From Mesotoga infera (lineage in GTDB: Bacteria > Thermotogota > Thermotogae > Petrotogales > Kosmotogaceae): a DNA stretch of 32,950 bases. The translations under genes were made by a program, and so were the position numbers. The stretch's first letter is position 1; every line of letters starts with the position of its first letter. The DNA lies in contig DSBT01000374.1 of NCBI GenBank assembly GCA_011045915.1, positions 1-32,950 of the forward strand, read 5' to 3'. The notes beneath the pieces are model-generated. The model was not told the origin of the DNA and did no database searches. It saw only the letters and a program-made list of their open reading frames with translations. Shown here piece by piece: positions 26,709-32,950 of this stretch.

Positions 26709-27445
26709 TGCTCAGTCTAGAAGAAGAAAAGCTGGTCGATGAGTTTTGCAAAATGAACGGAATAGAAGCGGACAGAGAGCTCGTTTTTAGAGCTCTCTGT
26801 CATTCCTCTTTTACCAATGAGCTTGCCCAGAACGGAGAAAGGCTTCTCGAGTCAAACGAAAGAATGGAATTTCTGGGAGACGCAGTTCTCGAATTGTCTC
26901 TTGCCAGAACCCTATTCAGCAATTACCTCTTGAGTGAAGGCGATATGTCGAAAGTCAGAGCTATGGTGGGAAGTGAAAAGGTCCTTTCTTACGTTGCCAG
27001 ATCTATGAGAATCGGAGATTATATCCTTCTTGGCAAAGGAGAGAGGCAGAGCGGAGGGTCGGAAAGAGATTCGATTCTTGCGGATGCTTTCGAAGCTGTT
27101 CTGGCAGCAATCTTTTTGACTGGAGGGCTTGAGATCTCAATCGAGTTTGTTCAGTCAAAGCTGTCAGAGTATATTGAGAAAGCGGTTGGGGGCGACCTGA
27201 TTCTAGATTACAAGACTTCCCTTCAGGAGCTCACGCAGGCTCGCTTCAGTTCAAGACCTGTATATGAGACAATTCTCGATGAGGGTCCACCACAGGATAA
27301 GTGGTTCAAGGTTGGAGTATTCCTGGAAGGGAAAATTGTCGGTGAAGGAGAAGGGCGAACAAAGAAGGCGGCGGAGCAGCTGGCCGCAAGACGCGCTCTT
27401 GAAACCCTAAGAGAAAGTTTTAATAGTGCAGGGGCCGAACAGTGA
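26708..27445 (+). CDS. rnc: Ribonuclease III
   Basis: RNase III cuts double-stranded RNA in rRNA precursors and structured mRNAs. The nuclease signature NERMEFLGDAVLEL is near residue 50, and the second acidic cluster is in DSILADAFEAVLAAIF. A double-stranded RNA-binding domain fills the C-terminus (YKTSLQELTQARF, then GEGRTKKAAEQLAARRAL). Its 245 residues are normal. The ATG overlaps the tkt stop by one base (TAATG). Confidence 0.96.
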   Translation: MLSLEEEKLVDEFCKMNGIEADRELVFRALCHSSFTNELAQNGERLLESNERMEFLGDAVLELSLARTLFSNYLLSEGDMSKVRAMVGSEKVLSYVARSMRIGDYILLGKGERQSGGSERDSILADAFEAVLAAIFLTGGLEISIEFVQSKLSEYIEKAVGGDLILDYKTSLQELTQARFSSRPVYETILDEGPPQDKWFKVGVFLEGKIVGEGEGRTKKAAEQLAARRALETLRESFNSAGAEQ

Positions 27446-28257
27446 AGTACAAACACTTTGTAGCGTTTCTCTCAGAAGAGGAATGTGATCTAATCGAAGG
27501 AATCAGCTGGAACGAAGGTTTTTCAGATCTCTATTTCGAAAAGCTTGTTGATTCGGGAAACGCATTGCACGTCTTTCTGGGGGAAGGGGAAGAACTCCCG
27601 GTTTTTCTGAAAGGGATCGAGTTTGCGGATCTGGGTTATAGTGAACAGAAGGATTGGTTTGAGAAGTGGAAGGAGTCTCTGGTCCCATTTGAGCTCTGTG
27701 ATGGGATTGAGGTCATTCCTCTGGAGGAAGAAGAGAAGATAATAGATTCAAACAAGATCGGTATTATTCCCGGAATGGCCTTCGGAACGGGCCTTCACGA
27801 ATCCACGAAACTTGCTGCTTCTCTTCTTTCAGAGTTCATTCGAAGCGGCTCTAAAGTCCTTGATGTGGGCTGCGGAACTGGGATTTTATCGGTTATCGCC
27901 GCAAAGAGAGGAGCGTCTTCGGTTCTCGCTCTGGACATTGACCAGCATTCCATCGAGAAAACAGTTGAAATTGCCCGGATAAATCAAGTCTCTATAGAAA
28001 CGCGTCTGTCGGATTTTCTTTCGGCGCTGGAGCCAGAGGAGCGTTTTGACCTCATCGTCTCGAATATGATAGTTGAGCTGCTGAAGGAGTTCGTTCTCGA
28101 TCTTAGTGGGTTTCTCCTGAAGGATGGCAGAGTGATTCTTTCGGGAATATTCAGAGACAAGTATGAGGAAATAGGAAGTCTCGTAGAGAAGGGCTTTCTC
28201 ATCGAGCATATTGAGGAAGATGGAGATTGGAAAGCAGTAGTGCTGAGAAGAAAATAG
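27442..28257 (+). CDS. prmA: Ribosomal protein L11 methyltransferase
   Basis: This is a SAM-dependent enzyme of 271 residues that methylates lysines and the N-terminus of ribosomal protein L11. The family block IIPGMAFGTGLHESTKL is followed by motif I VLDVGCGTGILSVIAAKRG, the acidic end ALDID and the catalytic region IVSNMIVELL. The start is a GTG overlapping the rnc stop by four bases. Confidence 0.93.
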   Translation: MKYKHFVAFLSEEECDLIEGISWNEGFSDLYFEKLVDSGNALHVFLGEGEELPVFLKGIEFADLGYSEQKDWFEKWKESLVPFELCDGIEVIPLEEEEKIIDSNKIGIIPGMAFGTGLHESTKLAASLLSEFIRSGSKVLDVGCGTGILSVIAAKRGASSVLALDIDQHSIEKTVEIARINQVSIETRLSDFLSALEPEERFDLIVSNMIVELLKEFVLDLSGFLLKDGRVILSGIFRDKYEEIGSLVEKGFLIEHIEEDGDWKAVVLRRK

Positions 28258-28760
28258 TTTCGCTACAGCTTGGAAGGGTTCTGAAAAACGATTTCAGAAT
28301 CGTTAAAGTCTGTGAATGGGGATTCCCGCAAGTCATAGAATCTTCATTGATTGCTGATGGGAAACCATTTCCAACACTGTTCTGGCTTAGCTGTCCATTT
28401 CTGAAGGAGGAAGTTTCGAGGCTCGAGAGCGCAGGAATGATCGCCGGCTTTGAGAAAAGGGTCGAAGAGGACGAGGCCTTTGCCGCTGAATATCTAGGGG
28501 CGCACTCCCGTACGGCACTTCTAAAAGAGAAGCTTCTCGAAAAGTCCTCTGTGTCTGATGAGCAGAAGAGAGTGATCATGGAAAGAGGTATTGGAGGAAT
28601 CAGAAATCCGAATAAAGTGAAGTGTCTCCACCTTCAGCTTGCGAATTTTCTCGGAGGGGTGCCGAACCCTGTGGGAAGAGAGGTCTGGAATCTGCTGAAG
28701 AATACTCAGTGTTCTTACAAGAGAGTCATCTGCGAAGAGTTGTTGAGCAAGCATGAATGA
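28227..28760 (+). CDS. DUF501 family protein
   Basis: This protein of 177 residues belongs to the DUF501 family. Family features are GRVLKNDFRIVKVCEWGFPQVIES, then PFPTLFWLSCPFL, and GIGGIRNPNKVKCLHLQLANFL with conserved Cys and His residues (CP, KCLH). The function is unknown. The His/Cys pattern could bind a metal, which is only a guess. The only usable start is a TTG inside the end of prmA (31-base overlap), supported by GAGGAAGA seven bases upstream. It overlaps uvrC by eight bases. Confidence 0.8.
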   Translation: MESSSAEKKIVSLQLGRVLKNDFRIVKVCEWGFPQVIESSLIADGKPFPTLFWLSCPFLKEEVSRLESAGMIAGFEKRVEEDEAFAAEYLGAHSRTALLKEKLLEKSSVSDEQKRVIMERGIGGIRNPNKVKCLHLQLANFLGGVPNPVGREVWNLLKNTQCSYKRVICEELLSKHE

Positions 28761-30480
28761 GAAAATATTGAACAAAGCCTCTCAGCTTCCCGAGGAGCCG
28801 GGAGTTTACATTTTCAAAGATCAAAAAGGCGTTGCGGTTTACGTAGGCAAAGCAAAGAAACTGAAGAGAAGAGTCCTGTCTTACTTCAGAGAATCAACGT
28901 GGGCAAAGAATGAAAAGGCCAAACGAATTGCAGAAGAGGCAGAAGATCTAGACTTCATAATGGTCACGTCGGAGCGTGAGGCTCTGCTTCTTGAGGCAAA
29001 TCTGATCTTCAACGGAAAGCCGAAGTACAATGTCTTCCTGAAAGACTCCCGAACCTACCCGTATATCTACATTTCTTCAGATCCATACCCGTATCTTGGA
29101 ATTACGAGGACAAAAGAACTGGAAGGTTCATATTTTGGACCTTATACAAGTGCGGGACTTGTGAGAAAACTGCTTGAATTTCTGCAGAAAGTCTTCAGAA
29201 TCCGAACTTGCTCGTACGATCTAAGCAGGGTCAAGAAGCCCTGTTTCCTCTATCACCTCAAGATGTGTTCCGCGCCCTGCGTTGAAAAAGTGACGCCTGA
29301 AGAGTATCGAGAACAACTCTTGGCTCTCACCGATTTTCTCGAAGGAGACACATTGAAAGTTAGAGAGGCTCTTCTTAAGAGGATGGCAGTGCTCTCCGAT
29401 GCAATGCAGTTTGAGAGGGCCGCGGAGATAAGAGATATACTTTCCTCCATGGACGATCTCTACGCGTTTCAGGGAGTTGAAGCTTCTCTAGATCTGAAAG
29501 CGGACATTCTCGCCGTTTCTACGGGCCTGGCCGCGTTGCTTCAGGTTAGGGGCGGAATGCTTCTGGGAAAACTGGTCTTTGATTTTCCCGATGGAACTCC
29601 GATCGATTTCATTACACAGTTTTACTATGCGAAAGGAAATCGAATACCGAAAGCGCTCATCGTAACTGGTCTGAAAAAGAAGGATATCAAGCAGTTCAAG
29701 AGAGACTTCCATTATATTGGGGATCCTCGTGATGAACAGGAAGAGAGGCTTCTGAGTATAGCCTTCAAGAACATTGATGAAGAGCAGAGGATAAGGATGA
29801 ATGCCGCCCATTCACTGAGACAGGCCCATCAGATTCTGGGGTTGAAGCGATTTCCTTCGAGAATTGAGGGTATTGATATCTCTCACACTCAGGGACTGTA
29901 CACGGTCGCCTCGGTGGTTGTTTTCGACAATGGAAAGCCGAACAAATCCGAATATAGAAGATACCGCATCAGCGAGCTCGATGAACCAAATGATTTTGAG
30001 GCGATGGCAACTGTAGTTAAGAGGAGATACACAAAACACCCTCTTCCAGATCTCCTTCTAATCGATGGTGGAGAACCACAGTTAAGAGCTGTCGAGAAGG
30101 CCTTTTCCGAGATAGGCATAGACGAATACGAAGTAGTGGGATTGGCAAAGGAATTCAATGAGCTAGTCTTTCTTGACAATCGAGACAGGGTGAAACTGAA
30201 GGAAGAGCACCCCGTCTTGCGAATGATAATCTCTATTGACAATGAGGCCCATCGCTTTGCTGTCAATTATCACCGTGTCCTCAGAGAAAGAAGATTCCAA
30301 ACTTCAAAGATAGATGACATTCCGGGCATCGGGCCAAAGAGGAAGAAGTCTCTGCTTAAGGCTTTTGGCAGCGTTAAAGGGATCGCTGAAGCCTCCGAAG
30401 CCGACCTGTACGGTGTCCTCAAGAACAGCAGAGCAGTTGAAATGGTTGTCAAGTGGGCAAATGAAAAAAGTGGAGACTGA
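28753..30480 (+). CDS. uvrC: UvrABC system protein C
   Basis: UvrC makes both incisions in nucleotide excision repair. The GIY-YIG domain (PGVYIFKDQKGVAVYVGKAKKL) is followed by a cysteine-bearing block (CSAPC region), a UVR helix pair (MQFERAAEIRDIL) and the RNase H-like nuclease domain (GIDISHTQG, then LLLIDGGEPQL). A C-terminal helix-hairpin-helix (IPGIGPKRKKSLLKAFG) completes it. Its 575 residues are typical. The last codons overlap the terminator of the converging hup gene. Confidence 0.96.
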   Translation: MNEKILNKASQLPEEPGVYIFKDQKGVAVYVGKAKKLKRRVLSYFRESTWAKNEKAKRIAEEAEDLDFIMVTSEREALLLEANLIFNGKPKYNVFLKDSRTYPYIYISSDPYPYLGITRTKELEGSYFGPYTSAGLVRKLLEFLQKVFRIRTCSYDLSRVKKPCFLYHLKMCSAPCVEKVTPEEYREQLLALTDFLEGDTLKVREALLKRMAVLSDAMQFERAAEIRDILSSMDDLYAFQGVEASLDLKADILAVSTGLAALLQVRGGMLLGKLVFDFPDGTPIDFITQFYYAKGNRIPKALIVTGLKKKDIKQFKRDFHYIGDPRDEQEERLLSIAFKNIDEEQRIRMNAAHSLRQAHQILGLKRFPSRIEGIDISHTQGLYTVASVVVFDNGKPNKSEYRRYRISELDEPNDFEAMATVVKRRYTKHPLPDLLLIDGGEPQLRAVEKAFSEIGIDEYEVVGLAKEFNELVFLDNRDRVKLKEEHPVLRMIISIDNEAHRFAVNYHRVLRERRFQTSKIDDIPGIGPKRKKSLLKAFGSVKGIAEASEADLYGVLKNSRAVEMVVKWANEKSGD

Positions 30481-30487
30481 GCTCCAC
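30464..30487 (-). terminator. Intrinsic terminator of hup, overlapping the end of uvrC
   Basis: GTGGAG (30470-30475) pairs with CTCCAC (30482-30487). On the minus strand the stem is followed by six T residues and CATTT. The T tract and the first arm lie in the last codons of uvrC. On the plus strand the following sequence is CTTCTCATATTTT, a weaker T tract, so it may also stop uvrC transcription. Confidence 0.75.
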
Positions 30488-30512
30488 CTTCTCATATTTT
30501 CCGGAACAATCG

Positions 30513-30785
30513 TTACTGAACTTTCTCTTTTAGCTCTTTACCGGGTCTGAATTTCGGAACCTTCCCGCCGGGAATCTCGATTGCTTCCTTCGTTCTCGGG
30601 TTGACACCTTTTCTTGCCTTTCTCTTTGTAACCTCGAAAGTCCCGAATCCGACGAGTTTTACTTCTTCATTCTTTGATAGCTCTTCCCCAACTACACCGA
30701 TGAAACTATCAACGACGTCTCCGACAAGCTTCTTGGTTGCTCCGGTTCTCTCTGCAAGTTCAGCGATAAGTTCTTTCTTGTTCAC
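30513..30785 (-). CDS. hup: HU family DNA-binding protein
   Basis: HU is a nucleoid protein of 90 residues that bends DNA as a dimer. The full family pattern is visible: MNKKELIAELAERTG, VGFGTFEVTKRKARKGVNPR and the arm end PKFRPGKELKEKV. The start is a GTG five bases after GGGGGTG. It follows trpB2 on the same strand by about 110 bases and is closed by the terminator at 30464-30487. Confidence 0.97.
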   Translation of the reverse strand: MNKKELIAELAERTGATKKLVGDVVDSFIGVVGEELSKNEEVKLVGFGTFEVTKRKARKGVNPRTKEAIEIPGGKVPKFRPGKELKEKVQ

Positions 30786-30822
30786 AGGTACACCCCCTAG
30801 CTAGAATTCAGATCACAAAACA

Positions 30823-30852
30823 ATTCTAACATCTTCTAATCAGGTAATGCAA
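30823..30852 (-). promoter_or_regulatory. Possible hup promoter
   Basis: On the minus strand TTGCAT (30852-30847) and TAGAAT (30828-30823) are 18 bases apart. The -10 box is good and the -35 box poor. The position, about 40 bases before the GTG, is right. I see no terminator after trpB2, so read-through into hup is also possible. Confidence 0.4.
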
Positions 30853-30896
30853 CACCGAATCAACTGAAACCGTTTGACAAAAGGCATTTCAAAGAG

Positions 30897-32240
30897 TTAA
30901 CGTTCTGCAACGCTCGATTCACGCAGATCATCGAAGTTAAGAACATCTTTGTGAGCCTCGATAGTGCTGGTGTATGAAGAGAGGTCCAGAGCGCCGTTTC
31001 CGCTTAAAGTGAAGACAATTACCTTCTCTTCTCCATTTTCTCTTGCCTCAATTGCCCTTCGTATAGCACCCGCAATTGCGTGTGTCGATTCCGGTGCCGG
31101 TACTATTCCCTCGGTTGTGGCGAAGAGAAGTCCTGCTTTGAAAGTCTCATCTTGAGGCAAGGCTTCGGGAGTGACAATTCCCTCCTTAACCAATCTTGAA
31201 ACGAGAGGAGCGGCCCCGTGATACCTGAGTCCTCCGGCATGAATTGCGGGTGGAACGAAGTCTCTGCCGAGTGTGTACATCTTCAATAACGGTGTGAAGC
31301 CTGCGGTGTCTCCGCTATCGTAGCGATACTCGCCTTTAGATAGAGTGGGGCAGGACTCCGGCTCGCATGCGACGAACTCGATGTCTTCACCATCGAGCCT
31401 CCTCTTGACAAAGGGTAGAATCGTTCCGCCAAAGTTTGATCCTCCACCATGGCAACCTATGATGGACGATGGCTTCTCGCCGAGTATTTCAAGCTGTTTT
31501 TCGACTTCCAATCCGATTACAGTTTGATGGAGAAGCACGTGATCGAGAACACTTCCCAGAGAATACTTCTTCGTGGTGGAATTCAAGACTATTTCAATGG
31601 CCTCGCTGATTGCCATTCCCAGAGAACCTGAGAAATTCTTCCTGTCCTCAAGAAACTTTCTGCCGCTTTCAGTGTTCTCTCCCGGACTGGGTTCTACTGA
31701 GCCGTTGAACATCTTCATCATGTGTTGTCTCATAGGCTTTGACTGATAGCTGTTTCTGACCATGAAAACTCTCACGGTAAGGCCGAATTTCCTTCCGGCA
31801 TAGGAAAGGGCGCTTCCCCACTGACCTGCACCTGTCTCGGTAGTAAGCTCTGTAACTCCATCGGCCTTGTTGTAGTAGGCCTGGGCGATGGCCGTGTTTG
31901 TTTTATGACTTCCTGTAGGCGAGTTGCCTTCATACTTGTAGTAAATTCTGGCAGGAGTGTTCAGAAACTCCTCAAGAAAAGTTGCTCTTATGAGTGGACT
32001 CGGACGAAAAACCACGTATTCGTCTAGAACAGGTTCGGGGATAGGAATAAACCTCTCTTCGCTCATTTCTTGCTCTACTATTGACTTTGGAAAGATAGCC
32101 ATCATATCTTTGGGGTCGATGACTTCGTTTGTTGCTGGATTCAAAGGCGGATCCATCTTGAATGGCAAGTCAGCCTTTATGTTATACCAGCTTCTTGGCA
32201 ACTCCTCTAATTTCAAATTCACAACAATTCTCTTCTTCAT
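30897..32240 (-). CDS. trpB2: Tryptophan synthase beta chain, TrpB2 type
   Basis: This is a PLP enzyme of 447 residues condensing indole and serine to tryptophan. The PLP lysine is K113 in PTGSHKTNTA, and the phosphate-binding loop is CHGGGSNFGG. ETGAGQWGSALSY carries the catalytic Glu region. The long N-terminus (about 60 extra residues), PRSWYNIKADLPF and NSYQSKPMRQHMM mark the TrpB2 group rather than the TrpB1 that partners TrpA. No trpA or other trp gene lies in the window, so it stands alone, perhaps as an indole-salvage enzyme. It is preceded by GAGGAGGT and by a complete Trp attenuator (32255-32451). Confidence 0.94.
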   Translation of the reverse strand: MKKRIVVNLKLEELPRSWYNIKADLPFKMDPPLNPATNEVIDPKDMMAIFPKSIVEQEMSEERFIPIPEPVLDEYVVFRPSPLIRATFLEEFLNTPARIYYKYEGNSPTGSHKTNTAIAQAYYNKADGVTELTTETGAGQWGSALSYAGRKFGLTVRVFMVRNSYQSKPMRQHMMKMFNGSVEPSPGENTESGRKFLEDRKNFSGSLGMAISEAIEIVLNSTTKKYSLGSVLDHVLLHQTVIGLEVEKQLEILGEKPSSIIGCHGGGSNFGGTILPFVKRRLDGEDIEFVACEPESCPTLSKGEYRYDSGDTAGFTPLLKMYTLGRDFVPPAIHAGGLRYHGAAPLVSRLVKEGIVTPEALPQDETFKAGLLFATTEGIVPAPESTHAIAGAIRRAIEARENGEEKVIVFTLSGNGALDLSSYTSTIEAHKDVLNFDDLRESSVAER

Positions 32241-32254
32241 GCCAGTACCTCCTC

Positions 32255-32291
32255 AAAAAAATAAAGGGGCTCTCCATTGTGAGAGCCCCTT
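32255..32291 (-). terminator. Attenuator terminator before trpB2
   Basis: GGGGCTCTC (32266-32274) and GAGAGCCCC (32281-32289) pair perfectly around a six-base loop, with two more A-T pairs at the base. On the minus strand the stem runs directly into TTTATTTTTTT. It lies in the trpB2 leader, ending about 15 bases before the start codon, so it can only act by stopping transcription before the gene. An alternative pairing of 32284-32291 with 32315-32322 would prevent it from forming. Confidence 0.92.
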
Positions 32292-32306
32292 CAATATGGG
32301 TTTACC

Positions 32307-32354
32307 CTGGTAGCAAAAGGCTAACCCCCACCGAAGGGGCAGCTCCACCACCAG
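32307..32354 (-). promoter_or_regulatory. Trp attenuator: regions 1 and 2
   Basis: CTGGTGG at 32354-32348, which includes the first two Trp codons, can pair with CTACCAG at 32313-32307 (seven pairs, one G-U). Region 2 begins with AGCCTTTT (32322-32315), which can instead pair with AAGGGGCT (32291-32284), eight pairs including two G-U. That second pairing uses the 5' arm of the terminator. A ribosome stalled at the Trp codons hides region 1 and frees region 2 to block the terminator, whereas one that reaches the stop codon covers region 2 and lets the terminator form. Confidence 0.75.
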
Positions 32355-32392
32355 AACATATTTAGTTTATTAAGACATGGACTATCAACCAT
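32321..32392 (-). CDS. trpL: Tryptophan-rich leader peptide of trpB2
   Basis: This 23-codon frame (ATG at 32390-32392, stop TAG at 32321-32323) has three consecutive Trp codons, TGGTGGTGG at 32345-32353. The C-terminal half reads MFWWWSCPFGGG. It has its own ribosome-binding site, GAGGG at 32399-32403, six bases before the ATG, and a promoter just upstream. Trp is normally about one residue in a hundred, so three in a row in so short a frame is strong evidence of a regulatory leader. The stop codon overlaps the RNA segment that would form the antiterminator. The symbol is used by analogy with other trp leaders. Confidence 0.9.
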   Translation of the reverse strand: MVDSPCLNKLNMFWWWSCPFGGG

Positions 32393-32421
32393 ACAAATCC
32401 CTCGCTGATTTAGCTTAAACA

Positions 32422-32451
32422 ACTATACAACTTTCGTATGTTACAAGTCAA
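32422..32451 (-). promoter_or_regulatory. Promoter of the trpL-trpB2 unit
   Basis: On the minus strand TTGACT (32451-32446) and TATAGT (32427-32422) are separated by 18 bases, a strong sigma-70 type promoter with five of six matches in each box. The predicted start near 32415 leaves about 22 bases before the leader ATG, which suits a trp-type leader. Confidence 0.8.
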
Positions 32452-32696
32452 GCAGGATGTGAAAAGACGTGAAATCAGACTCACACTCATGCCAGAGGTT
32501 GTACATTGAGATTCTGACTTAGAGCACTGTCAGAATGACAGAGTGTGATGCTTTCTGAATAACCTAAGGGTGTCATCCCGTAGTGCTCCTATACGGGATC
32601 TGGGCTTTGAGAACGATCGGGGTTGGGGTTAGAAGGTTGGAGTTTGAAAGAGCAAATCAAGATCGGTTCACCGTTGAAACGTCCTCAGTTCGCCGA
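32452..32696. other. Gene-free stretch with hairpin repeats
   Basis: No gene is visible. It holds a short hairpin CTGTCA-GAA-TGACAG (32527-32541), the longer hairpin at 32572-32599, and from about 32620 the degraded continuation of the inverted repeat. The upstream end abuts the trpL promoter. Confidence 0.5.
32572..32599. repeat. Hairpin with GGATGAC end (minus strand)
   Basis: ATCCCGTA (32575-32582) pairs perfectly with TACGGGAT (32592-32599) across a nine-base loop. Read on the minus strand the second arm ends GGGATGAC, as in the hairpin at 532-559, although the stems differ in sequence. Confidence 0.5.
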
Positions 32697-32818
32697 AAAC
32701 CTGTTATTCGTTCCAGAGCGAAGATCTGTTCTTCGTTCTTGGGCAAGGTGATGATTCAAGAGCGTTTGGACTCCAACCAGTCATGAAAAAACAGCACTCA
32801 TCGGAAACTATCTTCTGG
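32697..32818 (-). repeat. Right copy of the long inverted repeat
   Basis: This is the reverse complement of 751-872 with about one difference over 120 bases, and weaker similarity continues down to about 32620. It lies only about 12 bases from the predicted 3' end of the group II intron. Confidence 0.85.
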
Positions 32819-32829
32819 CTCTCTAGCTG

Positions 32830-32950
32830 GTGAGTAGCCCAGGGGGATTTCACCCCCAGGCTCTCTCAGAACCGGACTTGAATCTCTCGATTCATCCGGC
32901 TCCCATTATCCAGCCATATAGAATATCCCCATTGTCCAGTGTGCAAATAG
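32830..32950 (-). mobile_element. Group II intron, 3' end (domains V and VI; partial)
   Basis: Read on the minus strand, GAGCCGGATGAATC-GAGA-GATTCAAGTCCGGTTC (about 32868-32902) folds as domain V. It has a lower stem with the AGC triad, an internal bulge, and an upper stem GAATC/GATTC closed by a GAGA tetraloop. Domain VI follows, with AGCC...GGCT and a bulged A (32835) as the likely branch point. The intron should end in AC near 32830. Its 5' part, and any reverse transcriptase, lie beyond the right edge. Confidence 0.8.

Noticed and set aside
32292-32350. Possible SAM riboswitch or T-box upstream of trpB2
   Set aside because: GGTGGAG resembles part of a SAM riboswitch, but the rest of the core is missing, and no TGGTACCGCG-like T-box sequence is present. 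The Trp codon run and the ribosome-binding site explain the sequence better.

Overview
The window looks like chromosome of a mesophilic member of the Thermotogota, most probably Mesotoga or a close relative in the Kosmotogales. The basis is the gene content: a full rnfCDGEAB cluster joined to dxr-rseP-ispG, paired glgC/glgD, a TrpB2-type tryptophan synthase beta chain, a RicT/PSP1 protein next to holB, and tight operons with many TTG and GTG starts. This is inference from family knowledge and style; no 16S rRNA gene or other taxonomic marker lies in the window.

Layout. Bases 1-68 hold the first codons of an exported protein on the minus strand. Bases 69-1052 hold no gene but are rich in structured repeats. 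From 15957 down to 1053 lies one unbroken minus-strand run of 15 genes with overlaps or gaps of at most 31 bases: rnfC, rnfD, rnfG, rnfE, rnfA, rnfB, dxr, rseP, ispG, an L-lactate dehydrogenase, a PEGA-domain membrane protein, an EamA transporter, an OmpR-type response regulator, its histidine kinase, and a fused methyltransferase-like/acyltransferase protein. A second minus-strand unit runs from ndk (22827) through an RlmI-like methyltransferase, a zinc-dependent phospholipase C-like protein, glgD, glgC and a small membrane protein to a secreted 5'-nucleotidase, and ends at a clear terminator at 16064-16092. Diverging from ndk, a plus-strand unit runs from 22875 to 30480: holB, ricT, transketolase, rnc, prmA, a DUF501 gene and uvrC. 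Then come hup (HU) and trpB2 on the minus strand, a 700-base repeat-rich gap, and the 3' end of a group II intron at the right edge.

How the genes work together. Rnf couples ferredoxin and NAD oxidation-reduction to ion transport. It sits with two MEP isoprenoid enzymes (Dxr, IspG), one of which needs low-potential electrons, and with lactate dehydrogenase, a NADH sink. The two-component pair and the lipid-type enzyme at the distal end suggest that envelope functions are on the same transcript. GlgC/GlgD make ADP-glucose for glycogen.

The most striking find is upstream of trpB2. A promoter is followed by a 23-codon leader peptide containing three consecutive Trp codons, then competing RNA hairpins, then an intrinsic terminator just before the gene. 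This is a classical tryptophan attenuator driving a lone trpB2. Other notable items are an array of four short hairpins joined by an identical linker, a roughly 120-base near-perfect inverted repeat bracketing the window, an RnfB with a duplicated iron-sulphur domain and no ferredoxin domain, a three-part lipid-enzyme fusion, and overlapping divergent promoters from which holB is probably transcribed without a leader.
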